Assembly (NCBI GenBank): GCA_017411235.1
Contig: JAFPMR010000007.1
Span: 1-20,325 of the forward strand
DNA from: Bacilli bacterium
GTDB taxonomy: Bacteria > Bacillota_I > Bacilli_A > RF39 > UBA660
Reading direction: 5' to 3'
DNA length: 20,325 bases
A model generated the notes under the pieces. That model was not told the origin of the DNA. It saw only the letters and a list, made by a program, of their open reading frames with translations, and did no database searches. Position 1 is the stretch's first letter; every line of letters starts with the position of its first letter. Positions 1 through 7,750 of this stretch are shown piece by piece. The translations under genes and the position numbers were made by a program.

Positions 1-267
1 AAATTCTTCTTCCAATAGTTTCTCACAATATTTCTTTGTTTCACTATTATATCCTTTTGTTATGTATTCATCACATGATTCTATCTTATCTTTTTTAGGT
101 ATTCCATAACTCCATATCATTGTCCTTAATGTTGTTTTTTCTATTGCTGCTAATTTATTATTTATTGATGACAAGAAGGTATATCCTGCAATTATAATGC
201 CAACAAACCCAACTATAATTGTAAGCAATTCTTTTGTCATTTTTAACTTTTCCAGTATTTCTTTCAT
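1..267 (-). CDS. Small single-pass membrane protein, C-terminus cut off by the window edge
   Basis: An open frame begins with ATG at 267 and runs without a stop to base 1, giving at least 89 residues. Residues 1-13 are basic and amphipathic, residues about 14-32 form one hydrophobic segment (LLTIIVGFVGIIIAGYTFL), and the rest is hydrophilic with two cysteines. The ATG overlaps the TGA of the upstream HNH gene (ATGA, 264-267), so translation is probably coupled; AAAGGAA lies about 11 bases upstream. I do not recognise a family. Its place downstream of the endolysin, and its one membrane segment near the N-terminus, would fit an accessory lysis protein or a second holin-like protein, but that is inference from context. 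Confidence 0.6.
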   Translation of the reverse strand, partial: MKEILEKLKMTKELLTIIVGFVGIIIAGYTFLSSINNKLAAIEKTTLRTMIWSYGIPKKDKIESCDEYITKGYNSETKKYCEKLLEEEF

Positions 268-509
268 TCCCTATTCATTTCCTTTTCATGTTTATTAGCA
301 ATCTCTATTAATATTGGTTGCCATTTCTTTTTATTTGAATGTACCAATTGATGACAATTAATGCATAATCTTATTATATTTCCAAAGTATGTATGCCTTC
401 CCACCATTCCGTACCTTATATGGTGAATATTTAAGTTGTAAGGATTTCCACACAACATACAATATGGCTCTTCCTCTGCTATCGTTTTATATATTTCTTT
501 TTCTGTCAT
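264..509 (-). CDS. Small HNH endonuclease (81 aa)
   Basis: The product has the zinc-binding and HNH pattern of small phage HNH nucleases: C17-x2-C20, a His-His pair at 29-30 (NIHHIRYG), Asn44, then C49-x2-C52-H53 and H57. The paired cysteines probably hold a structural zinc, and the His pair with Asn44 would form the beta-beta-alpha metal nuclease site. A start at 509 is chosen because its ATG overlaps the TGA of the endolysin (ATGA, 506-509). A longer frame exists upstream but reads through endolysin codons. There is no strong ribosome-binding site, so translational coupling is likely. HNH proteins in phages either help terminase cut DNA or act as free-standing mobile nucleases. The position among lysis genes rather than next to terminase favours the latter, without proof. 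Confidence 0.8.
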   Translation of the reverse strand: MTEKEIYKTIAEEEPYCMLCGNPYNLNIHHIRYGMVGRHTYFGNIIRLCINCHQLVHSNKKKWQPILIEIANKHEKEMNRE

Positions 510-1342
510 TCTGTTAATGCCTTGTATGTTGCTGGTCCAACCCAACCATCTACTTTTAAATGCATTTTCTTTTGAAAGTCTTTTACTTTAGTTCTTGTAT
601 CTGGTCCAAAACTACCATCTATTGACAATTTGTAACCTAATTCATTCAATCTATTTTGCAACCACTTAACCATAATAGGTGCTTTAACCAAATAATGTAA
701 TTGATGTTCATTACAAGCTTTTGTTGTTAATGGTCCAAAGCTACCGTCTACTGCAAGCCCACAATTCCATTGTTCATTCATATAAGCCTGCAATATTTTA
801 ACTTGATTTATAGGCGATGGCTGGTCTGTATAATCAATCCATTTCATTTTGCCATGATTTGTCCATTTTGCTACATTTTTTACGCCATTATAATATCTAT
901 TGCCATAAATATCAAATTCGCTTATAATAGCCCTTTTTGTGCCCCAACCTGTTGTGTCTTCAAACATCTTGCCACGTTTAGTTGGAGTTGCAGATTCAAT
1001 ACATACTCCTGAATGGTTATACTTAGTACCTTTCATACATACATATTCACCTGGTGTTAAATTACTAAAATTCGTACTTACATCACTACAATAATTTAAT
1101 GCACCGTTACATGTGAAATCAGGTACACCATTACTGCAATATACTGTTCCACCTCTAAATAAGTTCTTATCTGCTTTAAAACCCCATAATATACATTTTA
1201 CTGATAAAACACAATCAAATTGCCATTTTCCTGCACTATTTAATTTACTCCAGTTTTTACCACTATAATATACATTAGGTACTTCTTTAGCAAGCCATTT
1301 TAATCTAGCTATAAACTCTTTACTTGTATATACTTTACTCAT
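506..1342 (-). CDS. Endolysin: cysteine peptidase/amidase-type catalytic domain plus two peptidoglycan-binding repeats
   Basis: This 278-residue protein looks like an NlpC/P60- or CHAP-like cell-wall hydrolase. Cys44 sits in a W-x-FDC context at the start of a helix, and His110 is in NHSGVCIE, matching the His-x-GV-x-I strand of these enzymes; Glu116 is a candidate third residue. Two PG_binding_1-type repeats follow. The first is around 181-218 with DGSFGPLT, the second around 224-278 with DGSFGPDT and DGWVGPATYKAL. There is no signal peptide, so export would rely on the phage holin. The protein carries nine cysteines, unusual for a cytoplasmic lysin. The start overlaps the stop of the BspA-like gene (ATGA) with GAGG just upstream. 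Whether it cleaves an amide or a peptide bond cannot be read from sequence. Confidence 0.85.
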   Translation of the reverse strand: MSKVYTSKEFIARLKWLAKEVPNVYYSGKNWSKLNSAGKWQFDCVLSVKCILWGFKADKNLFRGGTVYCSNGVPDFTCNGALNYCSDVSTNFSNLTPGEYVCMKGTKYNHSGVCIESATPTKRGKMFEDTTGWGTKRAIISEFDIYGNRYYNGVKNVAKWTNHGKMKWIDYTDQPSPINQVKILQAYMNEQWNCGLAVDGSFGPLTTKACNEHQLHYLVKAPIMVKWLQNRLNELGYKLSIDGSFGPDTRTKVKDFQKKMHLKVDGWVGPATYKALTE

Positions 1343-1965
1343 AAGCTTGCCTCATATTCTGCAACTGTTTTAATATTAATTAATGATGAAAATTTATTTT
1401 TCAACCATGTTTTAAATGTATCATCTTTTACTATAATTAAACATCCACTTGGTACATTCCCCATCATTTGTGAACTTGATGTTATTTTTGTGTTGTCTAA
1501 TGTTCTTATATCAATTTTTTCTGCACTTTGGCAATAATAAAACATATACGTAACATCTGTTACATTGCTTAAATCTAAATTAGATAAATCAAACTCTGTT
1601 GCATGTCTACATGAATTAAACATATATGTACATGTTGTTATTGTTACACCACTTTGAATTGTTAAACTAGGAATTGTTGTACCTGCATATCCACTTAATA
1701 AATATGCACAACTTGCTGTATTTATTGTTAATGGTGATGGCACTTTTTTTGCAACTTTCCTCCAACCAGGTAATGATGATGTTCCGTTTCCTATTGTTGT
1801 ATTAAAATACTCACTTAAATCTGCTCCACCGCCACCTGTTGTAATTTCTCCATTTTCTGCCATTGTTGCTATATCTGTAAACTTTGTTCCCTCTTGTAAA
1901 TTTAATGATGTATTGATTGTTGTTAAATCATTCTGTAAACTTTCTAAATAATCACTAGTAGTCAT
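1339..1965 (-). CDS. BspA-like (DUF285) repeat tail fibre or receptor-binding protein
   Basis: This 208-residue protein has an N-terminal segment resembling phage baseplate attachment regions (residues 1-55, ending in a Gly run GGGG). BspA-type repeats follow, recognisable by CTYMFNSC and VTYMFYYC around residues 112-145, with the intervening motif FDLSNLDLSNVTDV. DUF285/BspA repeats are known from surface proteins of gut bacteria and mycoplasmas that bind proteins or other cells. In a phage tail they most likely contact the host surface. The ATG overlaps the TAA of the BppU-like gene by one base, with GGAGG upstream. The C-terminal 35 residues (TFKTWLKNKF onward) also resemble the ends of BspA-like proteins. 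Its role as the receptor-binding protein is inference. Confidence 0.75.
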   Translation of the reverse strand: MTTSDYLESLQNDLTTINTSLNLQEGTKFTDIATMAENGEITTGGGGADLSEYFNTTIGNGTSSLPGWRKVAKKVPSPLTINTASCAYLLSGYAGTTIPSLTIQSGVTITTCTYMFNSCRHATEFDLSNLDLSNVTDVTYMFYYCQSAEKIDIRTLDNTKITSSSQMMGNVPSGCLIIVKDDTFKTWLKNKFSSLINIKTVAEYEASL

Positions 1966-3263
1966 TACTCATTACCTCCTGGAGTTGTCAATGTTGCTAA
2001 TATCGTATTTATATTTCCTATTGCATTTGATATACTATCATCAACATACTTTTTGTTTGTAAATTCTTTATCTTGTGTTGGTGCTATTGTGGTACTTTGT
2101 TGTGGGATAGAAGTAAATGTCTTTAATCCATTAAATGTCTGTTTGTCAGATGTCACACAAAAATTGCTACCAAGAGCTGTGTCTAAATATGTTACTCCTA
2201 TATTGCCTGATGTATTTACATATAATCTTATAGCTCTTATTTGCCCTTTGCTTGAAGAACTTACCGAAAAATAATACATATTAGCGAAATAAACATTTTC
2301 ACTAGGCGTTCCTATTTCCTGTATTGTTTTATAAATCGTAATAAAAATTGGTGTTACTTCGCCTATACTACTTACTGTTGAACTGCTGTCTTTTCTATAA
2401 TAAAAACTTATTGGTGTACCTACCCTTCTTCCCATAACATACAAACCTTTTTTATATTCACTAAAAACAAAAGGCTTATAATTTACATTTCCAATATCTT
2501 CTGCTAATTCACTTACTATTGATATTTCTGGCTTATTAGATAAATCATCATAAGCACCACTAAAATCACTTTTATTATTCCAACTTGTTTTTTCTTCACT
2601 TGTTACAAATTTATTATTCTGATTTATGTCTGTTACATAATCTGATAATAATTTATTAGTATCATCATAAGTTGTGCCACTATCACCTTTGTCGCCTTTT
2701 GGACCTGCTGGACCTGCTGGGCCTGCTGGGCCTGTTAAACCTCGCTCACCTTGAATTCCTTGAGGACCTGCTGGACCTGTATCACCTCTATCACCTTTGT
2801 CGCCTTTAAAATAGCCACTATCTACTTTATCTTGTAAATCATCTAATGTCTCATCAATTTCATTTAATTTGGTGTTTGCTATATCTATCCATTGAGGATA
2901 ATCTTCTTCTTCTTCGATTTCTGCATTAATACTAGGATTTACTATTACAAAGAATACATTACTTTTAAAAATAGGTATTTCATTTTCATTTGTTCCCTCT
3001 GTTATAACTAATTGTAAATCTAATTTACCTACTTTAGTTATAAGTGATTTAATAGGCAATTCATAAGTATTGTCTACTTTTGTTAACATTACATATGACT
3101 GTGTATTATTTCTATTTAATTCAAGCCTTGCTGTTCCATTTACAAAAGAATCAAAAGAGAAAACCAACTTTTCTTGTAGGTTTTCTCCATCATTTCCTAT
3201 TACACTTTTTGATAAATAAACTTTTCTTGTATTTTTCTCTATTTTTGCAATTATATTTTCCAT
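1965..3263 (-). CDS. BppU-like upper baseplate / tail fibre protein with collagen-like segment
   Basis: The 432-residue product begins with a beta-rich domain (about 1-115) of the BppU N-terminal type, which in lactococcal phages plugs fibres into the baseplate. A short acidic helix follows (116-150), then 14 Gly-X-Y triplets at residues 154-196 (GDKGDRGDTGPAGPQG and onward), which should trimerise as a collagen-like stalk. The C-terminal 230 residues are Ser/Thr/Tyr-rich beta structure and probably form a trimeric head; motifs such as FTNKKYVDDSI are common in tail fibres. The ATG at 3263 has AAAAGGATG about 11 bases upstream. The next gene starts on this stop codon. It likely carries or presents the host-binding head; the ligand is unknown. 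Confidence 0.75.
   Translation of the reverse strand: MENIIAKIEKNTRKVYLSKSVIGNDGENLQEKLVFSFDSFVNGTARLELNRNNTQSYVMLTKVDNTYELPIKSLITKVGKLDLQLVITEGTNENEIPIFKSNVFFVIVNPSINAEIEEEEDYPQWIDIANTKLNEIDETLDDLQDKVDSGYFKGDKGDRGDTGPAGPQGIQGERGLTGPAGPAGPAGPKGDKGDSGTTYDDTNKLLSDYVTDINQNNKFVTSEEKTSWNNKSDFSGAYDDLSNKPEISIVSELAEDIGNVNYKPFVFSEYKKGLYVMGRRVGTPISFYYRKDSSSTVSSIGEVTPIFITIYKTIQEIGTPSENVYFANMYYFSVSSSSKGQIRAIRLYVNTSGNIGVTYLDTALGSNFCVTSDKQTFNGLKTFTSIPQQSTTIAPTQDKEFTNKKYVDDSISNAIGNINTILATLTTPGGNE
2676..2804 (-). repeat. Collagen-like Gly-X-Y coding repeat
   Basis: Fourteen in-frame glycine triplets are encoded here. At the DNA level nine-base units such as GGACCTGCT and GGGCCTGCT (plus strand) recur. Local G+C is clearly higher than in the flanking AT-rich DNA because of Gly and Pro codons. 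Such tracts can expand or contract by slippage. Confidence 0.85.
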
Positions 3264-3284
3264 ATCATATCACATCCTTTTCCT

Positions 3285-3494
3285 TTATTTTTTCTTTTTC
3301 TTAGTTAATTCTACTTCTGGTAATCCTGCAATTGATGTAAGTATTGACAAGATTCCTGCTAATAATGCAGTAGAGCCTACTATTAGCCAATCTACTTCAT
3401 GAAAAGCAGCACTTGCACCTATTGATGCTATTGCACTTTGAGCTACTGTTTTTAATGCTCTTATACCTGCACATTTAAACCATAATTTATCCAT
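3285..3494 (-). CDS. Holin, phage r1t type
   Basis: This 69-residue protein matches the pattern of r1t-family holins: WFKCAGIRALKTVAQSAIA, a short turn, DWLIVGSTALLAGILSIL, then TSIAGLPEV. Two hydrophobic segments (about 12-31 and 36-56) should span the membrane, and the C-terminus is a lysine run (TKKKKK) that would stay cytoplasmic. Its role is to open the membrane at a set time so that the endolysin reaches the wall. TAGGAGGATAGT just before the ATG is a strong ribosome-binding site. The gene lies between two tail-fibre genes rather than directly before the endolysin, which is not the textbook order. Confidence 0.85.
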   Translation of the reverse strand: MDKLWFKCAGIRALKTVAQSAIASIGASAAFHEVDWLIVGSTALLAGILSILTSIAGLPEVELTKKKKK

Positions 3495-3506
3495 ACTATC
3501 CTCCTA

Positions 3507-3890
3507 TTAATTTAAAGTTCTCCAACTTCCCCATTCTGCACCATTATAAAAACGTACATATATATTGTAATAGTAATCACTTGTTATAATCATCTGCCCT
3601 ACATAGTATGATTTAAACACTATTAACAACCCTACAAATGCACTACCTACAGGATTATGTGCTGGATTTTGTCCACCGTTTGTATAACATCCTGCAGTTA
3701 AATAATTATCTAAATCATCATTTTCACCAATATAATTAATTTCTGTTTTGTCATAAAATTTAGCATCTGCTGCTGTTTGTGTGTAGTAATTATTAAATTC
3801 ATTTTCAACATTTGTTTGTATTGCATTTAAGTTAGTTGCATTAACTGGTGTACTTGTACTAGGTAAATCTTGAAAATTAATCTTTTGCAT
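3507..3890 (-). CDS. Tail/baseplate protein with C-terminal pyocin-knob-like domain
   Basis: The product is 127 residues. The N-terminal part (about 1-50, INFQDLPSTSTPVNATNLN) is a segment common at the start of small baseplate proteins. The C-terminal part (about 55-127) has the pyocin knob pattern: LDNYLTAGCYTNGG, then GSAFVGLLIVFKS, and an ending YNGAEWGSWRTLN. Pyocin knobs are short beta domains in tail fibres and tailspikes that mediate fibre assembly or glycan contact. A strong site GGGAGGATATAATA precedes the ATG. It follows the tail tip gene, in the usual place for host-recognition proteins. Its partner is not visible from sequence. Confidence 0.75.
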   Translation of the reverse strand: MQKINFQDLPSTSTPVNATNLNAIQTNVENEFNNYYTQTAADAKFYDKTEINYIGENDDLDNYLTAGCYTNGGQNPAHNPVGSAFVGLLIVFKSYYVGQMIITSDYYYNIYVRFYNGAEWGSWRTLN

Positions 3891-3892
3891 TA

Positions 3893-4021
3893 TTATATCC
3901 TCCCTTCATCTTCTCTTGATTCAACATATGCATAATTTTTCTCACTATGTCCTATCAAGATGTTCCATAAGAATTGATACCATTTTAAGTCAGTTCGCTT
4001 TATTTTTTTACATTTTCCCAT
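3893..4021 (-). CDS. 42-residue protein of unknown function
   Basis: A short frame starts with ATG at 4021, three bases beyond the tail tip stop, and is preceded by GAGAGGTAGTT. It ends just before the pyocin-knob gene and fills the gap exactly. The product begins MGKCKKIKRTDLKWYQFLWN, so it is basic and aromatic at the N-terminus and acidic at the end. A longer frame upstream overlaps tail tip codons and is not preferred. I recognise no family. The tight spacing and the ribosome-binding site support translation. Confidence 0.55.
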   Translation of the reverse strand: MGKCKKIKRTDLKWYQFLWNILIGHSEKNYAYVESREDEGRI

Positions 4022-4023
4022 AA

Positions 4024-7000
4024 CTACCTCTCTTTCTTCAATTCTTCTATTTCTTTTTTTAGTTCTTGAACTTCTTTTTTCAATAGCTGTATTTGCCATG
4101 TATTTAAAGCAATTATTTCTTTTCTATCTAACAATAAATAATCATTATCTTCGTATACTAAATCTAAATCAAGTTCATTATCTTCTTGTGCTTTTTGTAT
4201 ATCTTGTGCAATAAATCCTATATGTGTTTTATTGTCTATAATTTTTTTCCAATTAAATGATACTGGTTTTAATTCATCATAAAATTTATTGAATTTACTA
4301 TTTAACTCTTTTATATTTGTTTTTAATCTTTTATCAGAGTAAGCAGTTCCTGCTCTTCCTACCCCTAACCATGAAGCACTTACATATTGTCCATCTGCTT
4401 TATATCCTAAATAATCAGGATATAACTGAACGTTACTTGAATATATCCCTGTACTATTTATTGTCCAATTACCAATTTTTCCACTTTTAGCAGTTAAATA
4501 TCCACCTGTAGAAACACTAAATGTTCCACTACCGTTATTTATTGCACGTGATGTAAGTGTTCCACTTGTTATCTTACTTGCATTAATATTTTGTGCAGAA
4601 AAGTTACTTGTTGTAATAATTGCACTTGATACTTGACTAGCAGTTATGCTTCCTGTTGTTATTTTATTTCCATTTATTGTTGTTGAACTGTCATTATTAA
4701 TAGCAGTTATCACACCGTTTATGTTTACTTTACTTGCATCTATTGTTGCACTTTCCTGTGTTAAATTTATTTTTGATATTACTTCATCATTTCCAACTTT
4801 ATTTGCTACTTGTATATTAATTTCATTAGCTTTTTGATTTATTGTAGAATTTAAAGTATTGTAGCTATTTTCGGCATCGTTTTTAGTTTCGTATGTTTGT
4901 GCTACTTGGCTTGTTATACTATCTGCTGTCTGTTGAATTGTAGAATTTGTTGTTTGTAATGCCTCTTTTGTTGCATAAGTAGTTGCAACTTCTGTTGTTA
5001 TATCTGTGGCTGTTTGTGTTATACGTGAGTCTACTACTTGCAACTCATTTTTAGTAGCATATCCACCTGATACTTCTGTTCTTATTTGACTTGCAGTTTG
5101 TGATAGTTCACTTCTTGTTGCAAATTGACTTGTATATATATTGCTTGCCATACATCTTACCATTATGTATGCACTTAAATATCCAGGTAATGTTATCGTA
5201 TAATTTCCTGTTGTTAGATAAAAATCAAGTGGTGATGGAAATGGTCTTGTTTCTATTACTTCTTGTTGTTTTAATACTACTGAACCATCTGCAGCATATT
5301 CACATTTCTTTGTTATCTGAACTGTCTCATTGTCATAATCCCAATAAAATTCATCATAATTCGTACTATCATAATAAAGCAAATCATCAAATAACTCATA
5401 ATCAAATATTTCCCCTGTTGTTGTGTTTGTAAACCTTATTATTCTTACTGGCATATATAAAGTATCACTAGGATATAAATTATTTCTAGGATATAGCAAA
5501 CTTATATTCTCTGTACTCATTGGATGTATCTTTATCATTATTGGTTGTGATTCATTTACATTTAATAGTTGAACTTCTGCATATTCGCTTTCTGCTGCAG
5601 TTGTTATATCTGCTATATCTTGTATTTTAGAATTTAATTCTCCTACGTTTTGTGTCAATGTTGATATTTGCCCTGTATTATTTGTTACTTGTAATGTTAA
5701 GCTATCATAACCTTCTATTACACTAGTTCTTAATGTTCCTGTTGTTATATAATCAGCAACTATTGAACCATCCATTGTCATAGCAAGTCCATATGGTCCA
5801 TTTATTCCTGTACTTGAATATCCTAACCCATTTATATTCCATCGCCATACATGAACTGCTTGGTTAGGATCTTCGTTATCCATTATGTATAATTCATTGT
5901 TTGTCTTATATACATAACCACCCATAGCTTGTGTAATTAAACTTGTTGCATTGCTTTGAGCTTCTTCTAATATTGAACCTGGATTAATCTGTTCTAATTC
6001 AAATTCATATTTATTCATTTGTGTAGCATAATTTGCTTGTAATGTTCCTATTTCAAATTTTTCTACTCTGTCTACCAATGGATTATATACTGTCTTAATT
6101 ACTCTTGTTGTGTAATTTAATCCAAATATTTCAGCATGAATTGTATCTCCTAATTCTACTCTTTCTAAATTAGAATACTGCTTATATTCTTCTGTTTTAC
6201 TTAACTCCAACCAATCTATTTTTATGTTGATTTTAGGCAAATTTACCCCATTTTCATATAATATAGCGACTTGTTCTCTTAATGCATCGTAAGCATCTTC
6301 TATATCATGATATGCACTTTCATCTTCAGGATCATACTTTATATCACTAAATTCTATTAATGCTATCTTAGGATATGGATAATCATTTATATTGTCTGCA
6401 TCAATATATTTCTCTGGTAATAATAACCCATCAAATCCAATTGGCATTATTCTTGTATATATTTGTGTTGCATCTGTAGTTATATTAATTCCTGTTATAT
6501 TCTTTCCGTATAATAGTTTTTCGCCTCTATCTGCACCTATTCTTGAATTTAAAGCTATATTAAAATTATTCCTATCTATTTCAATACCAAATAAATTTAC
6601 CATTGAATTTTTTTGCTCGCCTAATATTACTTCAACAAGATTTTTTCTTACATATCTTGCAGTTTTCTGCACTGATACATCAGAAGTAACATTAAAAGGA
6701 AGTTGATAATTTGCTCTTTGTAATACCCAATCCAAAAAAGGTTTTGGGCTTAATTGATAAGGATATATATTTTCAGCAAAATCATCTAGTAACAAATAAA
6801 AAAGATGGCTACAATTTATAGTCATCTTGTCATATGTTTTTGTTACTTTTTTTATTATAAAGCATTGCATTGTTCCATCAGAAACTTTGCATTTAACTAT
6901 TCTTCCTTCTTTTAATTCATTTGCCATTGTACTTAATGTTGGATATTCAAAATCTAATGAATATTCCCCATTTAATTCTTCTGTTACTTTAGCAGTTAAT

Positions 7001-7065
7001 ACATCGTTAAGATATCCTAAACCATTTTTTGTAAAATTAGTTGTTCCCTCTTCATATAATATCAT
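4024..7065 (-). CDS. Tail tip / tail-associated protein with C-terminal S74 intramolecular chaperone
   Basis: This 1013-residue protein starts with the prophage endopeptidase tail (Tal-like) domain of about 360 residues (MILYEEGTTNFTKNGLGYL, later IYTRIMPIGFDGLLLP), which forms the tail hub below Dit. A beta-rich insert spans about 480-640. Repeated segments of the type TTEVATTYATKEALQ around 650-770 suggest a trimeric coiled stalk. The C-terminus carries the Peptidase_S74 signature YSDKRLKTNI. Ser910-Asp911 is the expected autocleavage site, followed by about 100 residues with HIGFIAQDIQ and a final Leu/Lys/Glu coiled coil. By analogy with endosialidases, this chaperone drives trimer folding and is then released. 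AAAGGAGG precedes the ATG. Whether the N-terminal region has peptidase activity is not determined. Confidence 0.85.
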   Translation of the reverse strand: MILYEEGTTNFTKNGLGYLNDVLTAKVTEELNGEYSLDFEYPTLSTMANELKEGRIVKCKVSDGTMQCFIIKKVTKTYDKMTINCSHLFYLLLDDFAENIYPYQLSPKPFLDWVLQRANYQLPFNVTSDVSVQKTARYVRKNLVEVILGEQKNSMVNLFGIEIDRNNFNIALNSRIGADRGEKLLYGKNITGINITTDATQIYTRIMPIGFDGLLLPEKYIDADNINDYPYPKIALIEFSDIKYDPEDESAYHDIEDAYDALREQVAILYENGVNLPKINIKIDWLELSKTEEYKQYSNLERVELGDTIHAEIFGLNYTTRVIKTVYNPLVDRVEKFEIGTLQANYATQMNKYEFELEQINPGSILEEAQSNATSLITQAMGGYVYKTNNELYIMDNEDPNQAVHVWRWNINGLGYSSTGINGPYGLAMTMDGSIVADYITTGTLRTSVIEGYDSLTLQVTNNTGQISTLTQNVGELNSKIQDIADITTAAESEYAEVQLLNVNESQPIMIKIHPMSTENISLLYPRNNLYPSDTLYMPVRIIRFTNTTTGEIFDYELFDDLLYYDSTNYDEFYWDYDNETVQITKKCEYAADGSVVLKQQEVIETRPFPSPLDFYLTTGNYTITLPGYLSAYIMVRCMASNIYTSQFATRSELSQTASQIRTEVSGGYATKNELQVVDSRITQTATDITTEVATTYATKEALQTTNSTIQQTADSITSQVAQTYETKNDAENSYNTLNSTINQKANEINIQVANKVGNDEVISKINLTQESATIDASKVNINGVITAINNDSSTTINGNKITTGSITASQVSSAIITTSNFSAQNINASKITSGTLTSRAINNGSGTFSVSTGGYLTAKSGKIGNWTINSTGIYSSNVQLYPDYLGYKADGQYVSASWLGVGRAGTAYSDKRLKTNIKELNSKFNKFYDELKPVSFNWKKIIDNKTHIGFIAQDIQKAQEDNELDLDLVYEDNDYLLLDRKEIIALNTWQIQLLKKEVQELKKEIEELKKER

Positions 7066-7077
7066 AACAACCTCCTT

Positions 7078-7749
7078 TTATAAGAATGACTTCTTGTATT
7101 GTATAGTTAAATCTGTTACTGTTCCTGTAACTGTTAAAGCATTACTTCCATTAATTACTCTTGGAAAATCCCCACTCATTGAACCCGATGCATTTATTCC
7201 ATTTTTAGTTATAATTTTTGCCTCGGAATCTAAAATATATGTACCATCTGCATCATATATTGTAAATTGTATACCATTTAATCCAATTGTTATATTTCCT
7301 GTTCCTGTTAAAGTAATTATAGGATAAGCATCCGTATATGTATCACTACTAAATGAACCTGTTGTTGTCATGTTTACTGTTGTTGGTGTTACTGCTCTTC
7401 CTATTGGTTGTAACATAAATTGTACTGGAAATTTCCTAAATCTCACTACTTTTTCAAATGGTATTGTATTAGATATATAACCTCTATATTCTTTTTCACT
7501 ATCTATTTGTAATGTTCCATATCCATCAAGCCAACTTGTTATATCTTCTCTATTTGCATTTCTGTAATGGCATTTTAAGGTAAATGGAATTGCATCATAT
7601 GTTTTATTGTCTATTGCTAAAAAACCACTTTTACCAGGTATTGTATATTGTGTAAAGTTTCTTTTTGGTTTTGGTATTATTGGTGTTTCTTCTATTATTA
7701 TGCCTTTTGAATTAAAGCTTACCCCATTCCATTTGTAATTTTCATTCAT
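7078..7749 (-). CDS. Distal tail protein (Dit)
   Basis: The 223-residue product has the siphovirus Dit pattern: an N-terminal FNGxxS-like start (YKWNGVSFNSKGI), the segment YTIPGKSGFLAIDNKTYD, and a basic hinge FRKFPVQFMLQPIGR around 108-122, followed by a galectin-like C-terminal beta domain with ITLTGTGNITIGLNG. Dit forms the hexameric ring joining the tail tube to the tip and baseplate. It sits between tape measure and tail tip genes, the standard location. The start at 7749 is chosen over an in-frame ATG four codons upstream because AAAGGTGGTG is better placed and the tape measure gene stops at 7751. Confidence 0.85.
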   Translation of the reverse strand: MNENYKWNGVSFNSKGIIIEETPIIPKPKRNFTQYTIPGKSGFLAIDNKTYDAIPFTLKCHYRNANREDITSWLDGYGTLQIDSEKEYRGYISNTIPFEKVVRFRKFPVQFMLQPIGRAVTPTTVNMTTTGSFSSDTYTDAYPIITLTGTGNITIGLNGIQFTIYDADGTYILDSEAKIITKNGINASGSMSGDFPRVINGSNALTVTGTVTDLTIQYKKSFL

Positions 7750-7750
7750 T

